NCBI RefSeq assembly: GCF_000341085.1 | Contig: NZ_ANBA01000018.1 | Span: forward strand, 62,001 to 126,000 | Origin: Nocardiopsis ganjiahuensis DSM 45031 | Lineage (GTDB): Bacteria > Actinomycetota > Actinomycetes > Streptosporangiales > Streptosporangiaceae | DNA: 64,000 nucleotides | Reading direction: 5' to 3' | Shown here: piece after piece, positions 17,702-25,254 of the stretch | Layout of the letters: every line of letters starts with the position of its first letter | Numbering within the stretch: the first letter of the stretch is position 1 | The notes under the pieces: generated by a model | What the model saw: the letters and a program-made list of their open reading frames with translations, nothing else | Databases searched by the model: none | Told to the model about the DNA's origin: nothing | Program-made: the position numbers and the translations under genes

Positions 17702-17716
17702 CGGGTGCGCTATACA
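17688..17716 (+). promoter_or_regulatory. Divergent promoter overlapping the RAE
   Basis: TTGCGG (17688-17693, inside the RAE), exactly 17 nt, then TATACA (17711-17716). This is a near-consensus vegetative promoter directed away from helR, with a start expected near 17723. Confidence 0.65.
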
Positions 17717-17722
17717 TTAAGA

Positions 17723-17802
17723 GTGGCAAGGAGTGTCCTTAGACCCCTGGAAGCCCACCGATCGCCCTCCGCCGTTCACCGGCGTCGCAGGGCGATTTTT
17801 TT
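17723..17802 (+). ncRNA. Predicted ~80-nt transcript divergent from helR
   Basis: Bounded by the TTGCGG-17-TATACA promoter and a classical intrinsic terminator (stem 17761-17796, T-run 17796-17802). No ORF closes within it: frames from GTG at 17723 (at the predicted start site) and GTG at 17733 run through the hairpin into Pro/Arg-rich sequence. It may be a small RNA or an attenuated leader for a short downstream frame. No known family. Confidence 0.5.
17761..17802 (+). terminator. Intrinsic terminator on the strand opposite helR
   Basis: ATCGCCCT (17761-17768) pairs with AGGGCGAT (17789-17796), with an inner CGCCG/CGGCG stem, followed by seven Ts. It is directional (plus strand only) and unusually good for this GC-rich window. 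Confidence 0.8.
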
Positions 17803-17913
17803 GCGCCACCACCCCTTCCGCCTGCCCCGGCTGGGCCGACTCGCGCCTCACCGGGCCGGACGACGTGAGCCCCCGCCCGCCCGGCCCTCAGCGCCCGGCC
17901 CGCGCCGGACCCC

Positions 17914-18945
17914 TCAGGCGTCGGTGGGCGAGGACTGCATGGCGTCGGCGATCCAGAGGTAGAAGAGGGAGTCGTGATCCAGTTCGTCCTCGGTTCCGTT
18001 GATCACCGCCACCAGGTACACGTAGCGGCCGTGGGTGTCGTCGTAGACGGGTTCCTCGGAGGCGGCGTCCTCCTCGGCCATCTGGCGTTCGAGGTCGGGG
18101 ATCAGCCGGAAAGCGCGGGCCATCCGGTCACGGAACCCGGGGGTGCACGGTGAGTCGGACAGGGCGGCGGCCGCTTCCAGGAAGCGGGTGACGGCCGTTT
18201 GGGACCGGTCGGACCTGGGGGACTCACCGGCGCGGTGGGCGGCCATGAGCTCCTCCACGAGTGACCACCCGCTCTCGTGGATGAACTCCTGGATGGGCGG
18301 GCTCGCCATGACCCGGGCCTCGGGAACGAAGTAGGTGTCCTGCAGGTAGGTGCGGACCGCGTCGCGAAAGGCCGGGTCCCGCACCAGGTCGGCCAGTTCG
18401 ATCCAGGCCTCCAGCTGGGCCACCGTGGGGTCCGCGGGCAGGACCGGGCGCATCGCCCGCAACCGGTCGACGAAGCCCTCGGGGACGTCGAGCCCTCGGC
18501 CGACGTCGTTCCAGAACTCGTCGACCACCCCTTCGCGTTCCTCGTCGGTCATCGACACCAGCTTGTGCATCAGGCCGGCCCGCGCGGCCGTGGCGCCCTC
18601 CCTGAGCAGGGTTCTGAGCACCGCCTGCCGGGCCCGCAGCGTGCGCTCCTGGTGCTCGACGACCTCCAGGTGCGTGGTGAGCAGCTCGTGCAGGGTGCGT
18701 TCCCCGGCGAGCAGGCGACGGATCTCGCCCAGGTCGGTGTCCACCTCCCGCAGGGTGCGGACGAGCTCCAGCCGGGCGACGGTGTCGATGTCGTACATCC
18801 GGTGCCCGGCCGGGTTCAGCCCCGTGGGCTCGACGATCCCGGCGTCGGCGTAGAAGCGGACGGCGCTGACGCTCAACCCGCTGCGGCGGGCGGCGTCTCC
18901 GATGGGGTACAGGTCTGCGCCGGAGCGCGGCTGGTCGTCGTTCAT
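17914..18945 (-). CDS. MerR-family transcriptional regulator with large effector domain
   Basis: 343 residues. N-terminal MerR helix-turn-helix: YPIGDAARRSGLSVSAVRFYADAGIVEPTGLNPAGHRMYD, followed by the dimerisation helix (LEVVEHQERTLRARQAVLRTLL). The remaining ~200 residues are a helical domain with an acidic C-terminus, longer than metal-sensing MerR proteins (about 140 residues), so a small-organic-ligand sensor is more likely than a metal sensor. A dyad CTCAA-N5-TTGAG lies just upstream. It is on the same strand as helR but separated by the terminator/promoter region. Confidence 0.85.
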   Translation of the reverse strand: MNDDQPRSGADLYPIGDAARRSGLSVSAVRFYADAGIVEPTGLNPAGHRMYDIDTVARLELVRTLREVDTDLGEIRRLLAGERTLHELLTTHLEVVEHQERTLRARQAVLRTLLREGATAARAGLMHKLVSMTDEEREGVVDEFWNDVGRGLDVPEGFVDRLRAMRPVLPADPTVAQLEAWIELADLVRDPAFRDAVRTYLQDTYFVPEARVMASPPIQEFIHESGWSLVEELMAAHRAGESPRSDRSQTAVTRFLEAAAALSDSPCTPGFRDRMARAFRLIPDLERQMAEEDAASEEPVYDDTHGRYVYLVAVINGTEDELDHDSLFYLWIADAMQSSPTDA

Positions 18946-18962
18946 GGGAGCAACAGTGCAAC

Positions 18963-18977
18963 CTCAAGTCGGTTGAG
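18963..18977. promoter_or_regulatory. MerR-type operator dyad
   Basis: CTCAAGTCGGTTGAG: perfect 5-bp arms (18963-18967, 18973-18977) about 18 nt upstream of the MerR start. It resembles the CCTCAAGTTAACTTGAGG dyads bound by SoxR-like MerR proteins. Binding is inferred. Confidence 0.45.
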
Positions 18978-19037
18978 ACGCAAGTCGGACCGGCTCGCTC
19001 CCGTGGGAGGAAGCGGCCCGGCGGCCCCTCGGACGTA

Positions 19038-19865
19038 CTACTGCGAGTACCAGGGTGGTTCGCGGTCCAGGTGCGGGGGGAGTTCGGTCTCGGAGGGGTC
19101 CCAGGTGAGCTCGAGGTCGCGGCGGAGCCGGTGGAGCTCGTGGTCGGGGAAGCGCCGCTGCTGCCAGTAGCCGTCGACGTAGGGGACCGACACCCAGCCG
19201 GCCCGCCAGTAGTCGGTCGGGGTGCCGCCGACCGTGATCCGCTTGCTCGGCGGGACCTCTCCGGCTTCGAGCAGGGCGTGGCAGGCGGAGCAGACCGAGA
19301 CGGTGCGGTCGGCTCCGCCGTCGGGGTTGAACCGGGCCTTCACAGTGAGCGGCCCGTGCGCGGGGTCGAAGAAGCAGGGGGCGCCGCGGTGCGGGCGGGG
19401 TCCACCCCGGCCGAGCGCGTCGACGACCGCGAGGAGGTGGCGGGCCTCGGCGATGTGGCCGGTCGCTTCGGTGATCCCGTCGGCGGTTCGGACCTGTGCC
19501 TGCTCGTCGAACAGTGTCCGCTCGGCGGCCCGGAGGTGCCCGGCCAGCCGGGTGCGGTCGGCGCCCGACACCGCCGAGGACAGCCGCTTCGCCTCCTCGG
19601 CCAGCTGCGACCACTCGGCCCTCAACACCGGACGGTAGGCCGCGACGACCTCTGCGTCCCGAGGCCCTTCACGGAGGCGGAGCAGCACGAACGCCACTGC
19701 GGCCGCCGCGACCACGGCCACCGCGGCCACGACCGTGATCAGGGCGGCACCCATCCCGGGCCCGAGCCACAGCACGACCGTGAAGCCGGCCACCGCCAGC
19801 AGCACCGCTGCGGCGGACGCGGTCTGCACGACCACCGCCAGATTGAGTTCCCGACGTCTGCTCAT
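19038..19865 (-). CDS. Membrane protein with cysteine/histidine-containing soluble domain, unknown function
   Basis: 275 residues. Two transmembrane helices (about residues 10-35 and 38-62) are followed by a helical segment (about 70-130) and a domain with CFFDPAHGPLTVKARFNPDGG and VSVCSACHALLEAGE, whose Cys-x2-Cys-His could bind metal. The last 70 residues are rich in Trp/Tyr (TDYWRAGWVSVPYVDGYWQQRRFPDHE). I do not recognise the family. It is monocistronic between the MerR gene and a 400-nt intergenic stretch. Confidence 0.65.
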   Translation of the reverse strand: MSRRRELNLAVVVQTASAAAVLLAVAGFTVVLWLGPGMGAALITVVAAVAVVAAAAVAFVLLRLREGPRDAEVVAAYRPVLRAEWSQLAEEAKRLSSAVSGADRTRLAGHLRAAERTLFDEQAQVRTADGITEATGHIAEARHLLAVVDALGRGGPRPHRGAPCFFDPAHGPLTVKARFNPDGGADRTVSVCSACHALLEAGEVPPSKRITVGGTPTDYWRAGWVSVPYVDGYWQQRRFPDHELHRLRRDLELTWDPSETELPPHLDREPPWYSQ

Positions 19866-20268
19866 CCCTGCACCCTAAAGGCCGCCCGACCACCGGCCCA
19901 GGGGGTAGGTGAGAACTCACGGGCACCGCTGACCAGGGCGGCGGGGAACCAGCCATGAGCCGGGTCGGCTCCCTCACCGCGGACGCCGGGACCGCGGGCC
20001 GTGCGCCGACTGCCCGCCTGTCCGAGGACCCGGCGCGACGGGTACTCCTGCCCGGGGCCGGGCCCTACCCACGGAACCGCCGGGGCCGGGCAGGGGGAGG
20101 ACAGGGTTGCGATGACGTCGCGCATCGGATTCGATCTCCGGTTTTCCCTGTTCTGTCGGCCGAAACCGGGATAGGAACGACGAGGACGGGCAGCCAGTCA
20201 GCACGGCGCTGAACCCCCCAGCCCCCGATCCCCAGCCTTCGCCTCCAGCCCCGACAGAGCGGACACCC
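19866..20268. other. Intergenic region between divergent genes
   Basis: About 400 GC-rich bases separating the minus-strand membrane protein from the plus-strand gene at 20269. It presumably holds both promoters. I see no clear -10/-35 pair, repeat or RNA structure. Confidence 0.35.
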
Positions 20269-20583
20269 ATGAACGTTGAGCCCGAAGACGACGGCCGGAC
20301 CCCCAGGCAGCGGGACCGGGACCGCAAGTACTGGGCCCACGTCGCCAGAGTCCAGCGCCGCGAGCGACTCGACGGGTGCGTGACCAACGTACGGCTGATC
20401 TACCAGTCCCTGCGGCACCGTGCCGAGCGCGGGTCGGAGCAGTGGAACGAGTTCGACCGGCTGTGGCGCTACCACAGCGAGGTCGAGAAGACCGTCTCCC
20501 TGCTGTCCCCGGCCGAACAGGACCAGATCCTCGAGGAGTACCCGAAGCTGGCCGCCCAGATCAAGGCCGAGTACGGACTCTGA
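20269..20583 (+). CDS. Small helical protein matching the N-terminal domain of the zeta-toxin-like protein
   Basis: 104 residues, charged and helical. The core VRLIYQSLRHRAERGSEQW, YHSEVEKTVSLLS and ILEEYPKLAAQI aligns with residues about 22-85 of the 25255-26379 protein (VRILYQQLAATAEDGSPEQ, YLDIERTVHLLERR, LLSEYPKLADEL). It is therefore a stand-alone copy of a domain fused to a zeta-like kinase 5 kb away. An antitoxin-like or partner-binding role is conceivable (inference). No strong ribosome-binding site precedes the ATG. Confidence 0.7.
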   Translation: MNVEPEDDGRTPRQRDRDRKYWAHVARVQRRERLDGCVTNVRLIYQSLRHRAERGSEQWNEFDRLWRYHSEVEKTVSLLSPAEQDQILEEYPKLAAQIKAEYGL

Positions 20584-20602
20584 CCCCGCACCCGTGCGGG
20601 CG

Positions 20603-20640
20603 CCCGGGGCCGATCCCGGGGCCGATCCCGGGGCCGGGAC
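20603..20640. repeat. Short tandem repeat, CCCGGGGCCGAT unit
   Basis: Two 12-nt copies CCCGGGGCCGAT in tandem (20603-20626) plus a degenerate third. It follows a CCCGCAC/GTGCGGG stem (20585-20600) just after the 104-residue gene's stop. Possibly a terminator region. Confidence 0.4.
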
Positions 20641-20724
20641 CCGTGCTGACCGCGCCGCTCGCGTGGCCCGTGCGGCCCGTGTCGTTCGGATCGCGCGGCG
20701 CGGGGCGTCGGTAGTCTGCCGGGC

Positions 20725-21027
20725 ATGACCTTCGCGAACGTGGGGACCCTGGAAGTCCAGCCGGGCAAGCGGGACGAGGTCGTGGCGATCCTGACCCGCC
20801 GCAACCCCCAGCTCGACGAGGCCGGATGCCTGCTGTACGAGGTGGGCGTCAGCGAGGAGCACCCGGACACGGTGTTCGTCACCGAGCTGTGGGAGTCGGC
20901 GGAGGCACACCGCACGTCCCTCCAGCTGGACAGCGTGCGCGCTGCGATCGCCGAGGCACGGCCGCTGCTGACCGGCCGGATGGGCGGCGAACAGTTCCTC
21001 GTCGCCGGTTCCCCCCTGCGCGGCTGA
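20725..21027 (+). CDS. Antibiotic biosynthesis monooxygenase (ABM) family protein
   Basis: 100 residues, the usual length of a single ferredoxin-like ABM domain. Family features: GTLEVQPGKRDEVVAIL, the central LLYEVGVSEEHPDTVFVTELWESAEAHRTSLQ, and a C-terminal strand. ABM proteins act as small monooxygenases, quinol oxidases or haem-degrading enzymes; the substrate cannot be deduced. A TAGTCT (20712-20717) lies exactly 7 nt before the ATG, so the mRNA is probably leaderless. Confidence 0.85.
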   Translation: MTFANVGTLEVQPGKRDEVVAILTRRNPQLDEAGCLLYEVGVSEEHPDTVFVTELWESAEAHRTSLQLDSVRAAIAEARPLLTGRMGGEQFLVAGSPLRG

Positions 21028-21071
21028 GCCGGCCGGCGCCGCGCCTCCCGGCTCAGGGGGAGGCGCCCCGG

Positions 21072-21275
21072 TCAGATGTCGTGCGGGCCCGACGGTGAAG
21101 GACGCCAGTACCGCGCCCCCGCCGCCAGGACCAGGATGAGGACCGCGAGGGTTCCGACAAGCCAGGCGCTCGGCTGTTCACCCGGGCCGAAGAACGACGG
21201 AACGAGCATGACCAGGGCGGCGGAGCACACGGCCATCCCGAGAATGCTGATCACGCACAACCACGTCTTCTGCAT
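21072..21275 (-). CDS. Small two-helix membrane protein
   Basis: 67 residues from the ATG at 21275 (GAGGT 5 nt upstream); a longer frame upstream is proline-rich and unlikely. Two transmembrane helices (about residues 4-26 and 34-54) are separated by a short FFGPGEQPSAW loop. No known function. It lies convergent to the ABM gene. Confidence 0.6.
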   Translation of the reverse strand: MQKTWLCVISILGMAVCSAALVMLVPSFFGPGEQPSAWLVGTLAVLILVLAAGARYWRPSPSGPHDI

Positions 21276-21418
21276 ACCGACCTCAACGGGGACTGGGGGT
21301 GGGGACGGTGACCGCAGCCCCGTCAGCGGCGGAGCGGGCGGAGGCACACCGCACATCCCGCCCTACCTACCCGGGGATTCCTGTACGAACCACCGCGGAC
21401 GGCCGCGGTCCGGGTCTT

Positions 21419-24043
21419 TCATCCCCAGGACTGGTTGAGGGCCTGGGGGCCGGTGGGTTCGTCGTTGGGGTCGACCTCGTGGGAACCGCCGTTGCCGTCG
21501 TGTCCCCCGTTTCCGCCGCTGCCGCCCGCCTCGCTCTCCCGGGCGCCGCTGTCGTCCGGGGCCCGCCCGCTGGGGTCGGCCCGGGCACGGGCCCGGGACT
21601 CGCGGCGCAGGCGTTCCAGCTGGCGCAGACTGGTGAGGGTGTCGGGGTGCTCGGGGCCCTGGACCCGGCGGCGGTCCTCCACCAGGGCCTCCAGGGACCG
21701 GATCGCCCCGTCGGTGTCGTGGGCCCGGGCCTGCCAGCAGGCCAGGTTGTGCCTGCTGGTCAGAGTGCCCGGGTGGTCGGGCCCCAGCACCTCCTCCTGG
21801 ACGGCGGCCAGCTCACGGAGTTCGGTCACCGCTCCCTCGGGATCCCCGGCGAGGCCGCGCCAGTGCGCGAGGTTGTGCAGCGTGTTGAGGGTGTTCGGGT
21901 GGTCGGGCCCCAGGTACTCGCGCTGGTCGGCGAGGAGCTCCCGGGAGGCGTGGAGCGCGGCCGACAGGTCCCCGGACTCGGCCCGGCACACCGCGAGGTT
22001 GCCGCGGGTGCTCAGGGTCTCCACCCGGTCCGGACCCACCACCCGCTCCAGGTCCGCCAGCAGGTTCCGGTAGCGGACGATCGCGCCCGCGGTGTCGCCC
22101 GCCCGGGAACGCAGGTAGGCCAGCCCGTGCCGGGTGCGCAGGGTGTCGAGGTGGTCCGGGCCGAGCACCCGGAGCTGGCGTTCGTAGAGTTCGTCGAAGG
22201 CCTGCTGTGCCTCTGCCAGGTCGGCCTCCGAACCGGACCAGTAGGCCAGGGGGTCGGCGACGACGGGTGCCCCCGGCGGCCTGGTGTGCCTGAAGAAGTG
22301 GCCGGAGTGGTCTGGGTGACTCGGATGGCTGGGGTGAACCGAGTGATCCGAGGCGTCCTCGTGGTCCGGGCCACCGGGGAGGCCCGAGCGGCTCGGGTGA
22401 GGGTGGCTCGGTCGGCCGGGGTGCCGTGGGGGATCGGACTCCAGGGTGTGCGCGACCGCCTCGGCCAGCACCTCCCAGTACGTCACCGCCCACTCCACCT
22501 GGCGGGACGAGTCCAGGCCGCGGCCCGCCCGGAACAGCACCGGGTGGATACCCTCCTCCCACAACCAGCTCCACACCCGGACCCGGCCCGCGGTCCGCTC
22601 GCGCAGCACGGCGGTGTTCGAACGCAGACGCCTTCCCAGAGCCGAATCGCGCGCGGTGTCCGGCCACACGGCCACCAGCGCGTCCGCGATGGCGCGGACC
22701 GCCTCCCGGGTGGGCCGGGAGCGGGTGTGCTCGAGTGCGGCCCGCTGGGTGAGCTGGTGCGCGCCGATCACCAGCGGGGTGTCCCGGGTGACCAGGTCCA
22801 GGCGTTCCAACGAGGCGAGCGCCAACCGGACCTCGTGCCGGGTCAGGGTGCGCGCGGGGAAGGTGCGCCGCCCCAGGTAGGTGCGGACGGGCCGGGAGAC
22901 GACGACCTGTTCGGGGGTGGCCGCGGAGCCCAGCAGCGCGATCAGCCCCATGAGGGGGCGGGCCACCCCCTCGGGGCGGTGGGCGTCGGCGCGCTCCACG
23001 GCCAGCTCCCAGGTGGCGGCCACCGGGGACCGGGTGCTCCAGCGGGGGAAGGACTCGACGAGTGCGGCCGTCCGCCGGTGGAACCGCGCCAGGTAGGTGG
23101 CGGGGGAGAGCCGCAGGTCCGCCATGTACGCGGTCGCCTGCGAGAGGGCGAGGGGCAGGTGGTCGAGAGCGGAGGCGAGGGCACGGAGTTCGTCGTCGGT
23201 GTGCTCGATCCCCGCCTCCGTGAACGCGGCGCGCAGGTAACCGTCCGCCTCGGCCGCGGAGAACCCGGGGACGGTGACCAGCCGACGGCCGCGCAGGTCC
23301 GGCGTGCGGCCGTGGTGGCGGGTGGTGACGATCATCCGGCCGTGTCCGCGGTCGGAGGGCGGCCACAGGTCCTCCACCTCCGCCGGGTCGGTGAGGTCGT
23401 CCCACACGACCAGCCAGCGCCGTCCCTCGGCGTCCACCGGGTCGTGCAGCCAGGACAGGAACTGCCCCGCGGCGAGCTCGGGGTCGTCGGGGACACGGGC
23501 GAACAGCTGCCGGGCCGCCTGGGCGTAGGCGAAGACGACCCCGTCACGGGTGGCGGCGTCCGCCCACAGCAGGACGTCGGGGCGCTGGTTCGGGACGCGG
23601 TGCTCGCGCAGGGACCGGGCGTGGTGGGCGGCCAACTGGGTCTTGCCCACCCCGCTCTCCCCGGACAGGACCTGGTGCGCCGCGGGTGAGCCGAACCCGC
23701 TGAGGGCCTCGTCGAGGACGTCCGAGAGGGCACGCCGACGCAGGTACGCGACGGGTTCGGGGAACATCCCCACCCTGACCGGCCAGCTCACCGGGTTTCG
23801 GCTGGTATGGAAGTCGTCACCCTGGGAGGTGTCGTCTGTCGGAGCGGAGTGGTCGGGACGCCGGCCGAGGGGGTTTCCGTCCGCGGCCGTGCCGTTGCCG
23901 TGTTCGTGGCCAGAGCTCAAAAGCCACACCCTTCCCGGGGTCTGGGGGAGTCGCGCGCCCACCGGTGCTCGTACGTGTCGTATGCCCCGATCGCGGATCG
24001 GGAACCCCAGCAGCAAAGGGGTTTCGGACGATCCAGTTCCCAT
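21419..24043 (-). CDS. NB-ARC-type STAND NTPase with C-terminal TPR (kinesin-light-chain-like) repeats
   Basis: Up to 874 residues. Walker A GESGVGKTQLAAHHA at about residue 128, Walker B RRWLVVWDDL, the sensor RMIVTTRHH and the GLPL-like HLPLALSQATAYM identify an NB-ARC/AP-ATPase module. A winged-helix and helical segment follow. A His/Ser/Pro-rich linker (about 22263-22440) leads into about five TPRs of the LGPDHPxTLxTxxNLAxxxxxxGD type, and then a Gly/Asp-rich tail. STAND proteins act as signal-sensing switches; in bacteria some are anti-phage effectors or sensors, others developmental regulators. No fused nuclease, protease or TIR effector is visible at the N-terminus. The true start is uncertain: no Shine-Dalgarno precedes 24043, and GTG/ATG codons near 23770-23790 (close to FPEPVAYLRRRAL) are alternatives. 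Confidence 0.82.
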   Translation of the reverse strand: MGTGSSETPLLLGFPIRDRGIRHVRAPVGARLPQTPGRVWLLSSGHEHGNGTAADGNPLGRRPDHSAPTDDTSQGDDFHTSRNPVSWPVRVGMFPEPVAYLRRRALSDVLDEALSGFGSPAAHQVLSGESGVGKTQLAAHHARSLREHRVPNQRPDVLLWADAATRDGVVFAYAQAARQLFARVPDDPELAAGQFLSWLHDPVDAEGRRWLVVWDDLTDPAEVEDLWPPSDRGHGRMIVTTRHHGRTPDLRGRRLVTVPGFSAAEADGYLRAAFTEAGIEHTDDELRALASALDHLPLALSQATAYMADLRLSPATYLARFHRRTAALVESFPRWSTRSPVAATWELAVERADAHRPEGVARPLMGLIALLGSAATPEQVVVSRPVRTYLGRRTFPARTLTRHEVRLALASLERLDLVTRDTPLVIGAHQLTQRAALEHTRSRPTREAVRAIADALVAVWPDTARDSALGRRLRSNTAVLRERTAGRVRVWSWLWEEGIHPVLFRAGRGLDSSRQVEWAVTYWEVLAEAVAHTLESDPPRHPGRPSHPHPSRSGLPGGPDHEDASDHSVHPSHPSHPDHSGHFFRHTRPPGAPVVADPLAYWSGSEADLAEAQQAFDELYERQLRVLGPDHLDTLRTRHGLAYLRSRAGDTAGAIVRYRNLLADLERVVGPDRVETLSTRGNLAVCRAESGDLSAALHASRELLADQREYLGPDHPNTLNTLHNLAHWRGLAGDPEGAVTELRELAAVQEEVLGPDHPGTLTSRHNLACWQARAHDTDGAIRSLEALVEDRRRVQGPEHPDTLTSLRQLERLRRESRARARADPSGRAPDDSGARESEAGGSGGNGGHDGNGGSHEVDPNDEPTGPQALNQSWG

Positions 24044-24163
24044 TACGGAGGGGAGTCAACCCCATCGTTTGAGCTATCCCAGGTCAGTGCTCCGAGGTTG
24101 TCGGGACGCACGTGCAGACGTGAGGAACGGACCTTCGGAGGGCGGGGCGGGCGGCCGGGACGA

Positions 24164-25045
24164 TCATCCTCGCGCGGGACGGACCGGCTCCTCCTCGGGG
24201 GATCCGGCCTCGGGGTCCGGAGCACCGGACGGCCCGGGCCGGACCACCGCCACGACCCCCACCGCGCCCGCTGCGAGCAGCGTGCCGACGACCGCGCCCA
24301 CGCTGTTGACCATCAGGTCCCCCGTGTCGGCCAGCCGCCCCCAGGGCAGAGCCCACTGGGCCGCCTCCACGGCCAGGGACAGGGCCGGGCCGAACAGCAC
24401 GCGGGCGGGCCACGAACCGAAGGCGAAGAAGGCCACCACGCCGATCGGCACGAACAGCAGGGTGTTCAGGGTGCGCTCCTGGAGGGCGACGCCGCCGGTC
24501 GTACCCCACGGGCCCTCTGCTTCGAGCTGGGCGTCGTACTCGGCGATCCACGCCAGGTTCTCCGTGACGGTCCGCTCGGCCAGGGCGACGTCCCCCGGCG
24601 TCGGGGTCCCGCCCTCGGAGTCGGTGACCACGAGGGTGTCGCCCGGGCCGTCCTGGACGAAGAGGTCGTCCTCGTCCTCCGGGAAACGCTCCTCCAGAGG
24701 GACGCCCGCGGGGGCGTACCGGACCGCGCGGCCGTCATCCAGGCGCTGACCGAACTCCGTGTACGAATCCGCGTGCTCACCGACCCCGGGGATGTCCTGG
24801 AAGGACAGCATCGGGTCCCAGACCACCCTGCGTTCGCTGTTCCCGTAGGACTCCGCGGCGCCGATCGGAGCGACCAGGACCGCCAGGTACACGACGGCGG
24901 CCGCCGCCAGCAGCTTCCGCATCGGCCCTCGGAACCGTGCCGGGTCCGGACGCCGCCACCAGGCGAAGGCCAGCGCTGCCGCCAGGCACAGGCCCAGGGC
25001 GAGGGCGATGGTGGTCGGGTTGACGTGGAAGAGCACGGTCCACAC
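24164..25045 (-). CDS. VanZ-like family membrane protein
   Basis: 293 residues from the GTG at 25045 (TTGGAGTC upstream). Two N-terminal helices, an acidic extracytoplasmic insertion of about 110 residues (SYGNSERRVVWDPM to WIAEYDAQLEAEG), then the VanZ core: NTLLFVPIGVVAFFAFG and the signature EAAQWALPWGRLADTGDLMVNSVGAVVG. VanZ-like proteins include a teicoplanin-resistance determinant, but most have undefined envelope roles. The large insertion distinguishes it from minimal VanZ (about 160 residues). It follows the STAND gene's start on the same strand and may be an independent unit. Confidence 0.8.
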   Translation of the reverse strand: MWTVLFHVNPTTIALALGLCLAAALAFAWWRRPDPARFRGPMRKLLAAAAVVYLAVLVAPIGAAESYGNSERRVVWDPMLSFQDIPGVGEHADSYTEFGQRLDDGRAVRYAPAGVPLEERFPEDEDDLFVQDGPGDTLVVTDSEGGTPTPGDVALAERTVTENLAWIAEYDAQLEAEGPWGTTGGVALQERTLNTLLFVPIGVVAFFAFGSWPARVLFGPALSLAVEAAQWALPWGRLADTGDLMVNSVGAVVGTLLAAGAVGVVAVVRPGPSGAPDPEAGSPEEEPVRPARG

Positions 25046-25254
25046 GGGGCGACTCCAATGGACGGGCCGAGCGGCACAGGGACAGCGAAGACAGTAGCCG
25101 AGGGCAACGGATCGGACACGGTCGTACTGCTCAGGGGTGTGTCCGCACCCGGCCACGCCCACGGGCCCGTGCCCCCTGGAACCCCCGGCCGAGCTCGGAT
25201 AGGAAGGTTCGACGAAGGGAACCGGCGGTCGGCGCCGGACCGGGGGAGGGCGGT

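Noticed and set aside
17733..18002. A possible 89-residue protein starting with GTG downstream of the RAE promoter
   Set aside because: It runs through a strong terminator, becomes Pro/Arg-rich low complexity and overlaps the 3' end of the MerR gene on the other strand; the short RNA explanation fits better.
20603..20640. CCCGGGGCCGAT repeats considered as iterons or an origin
   Set aside because: Only two exact copies, very GC-rich, no AT-rich neighbour or DnaA-box-like sequences.
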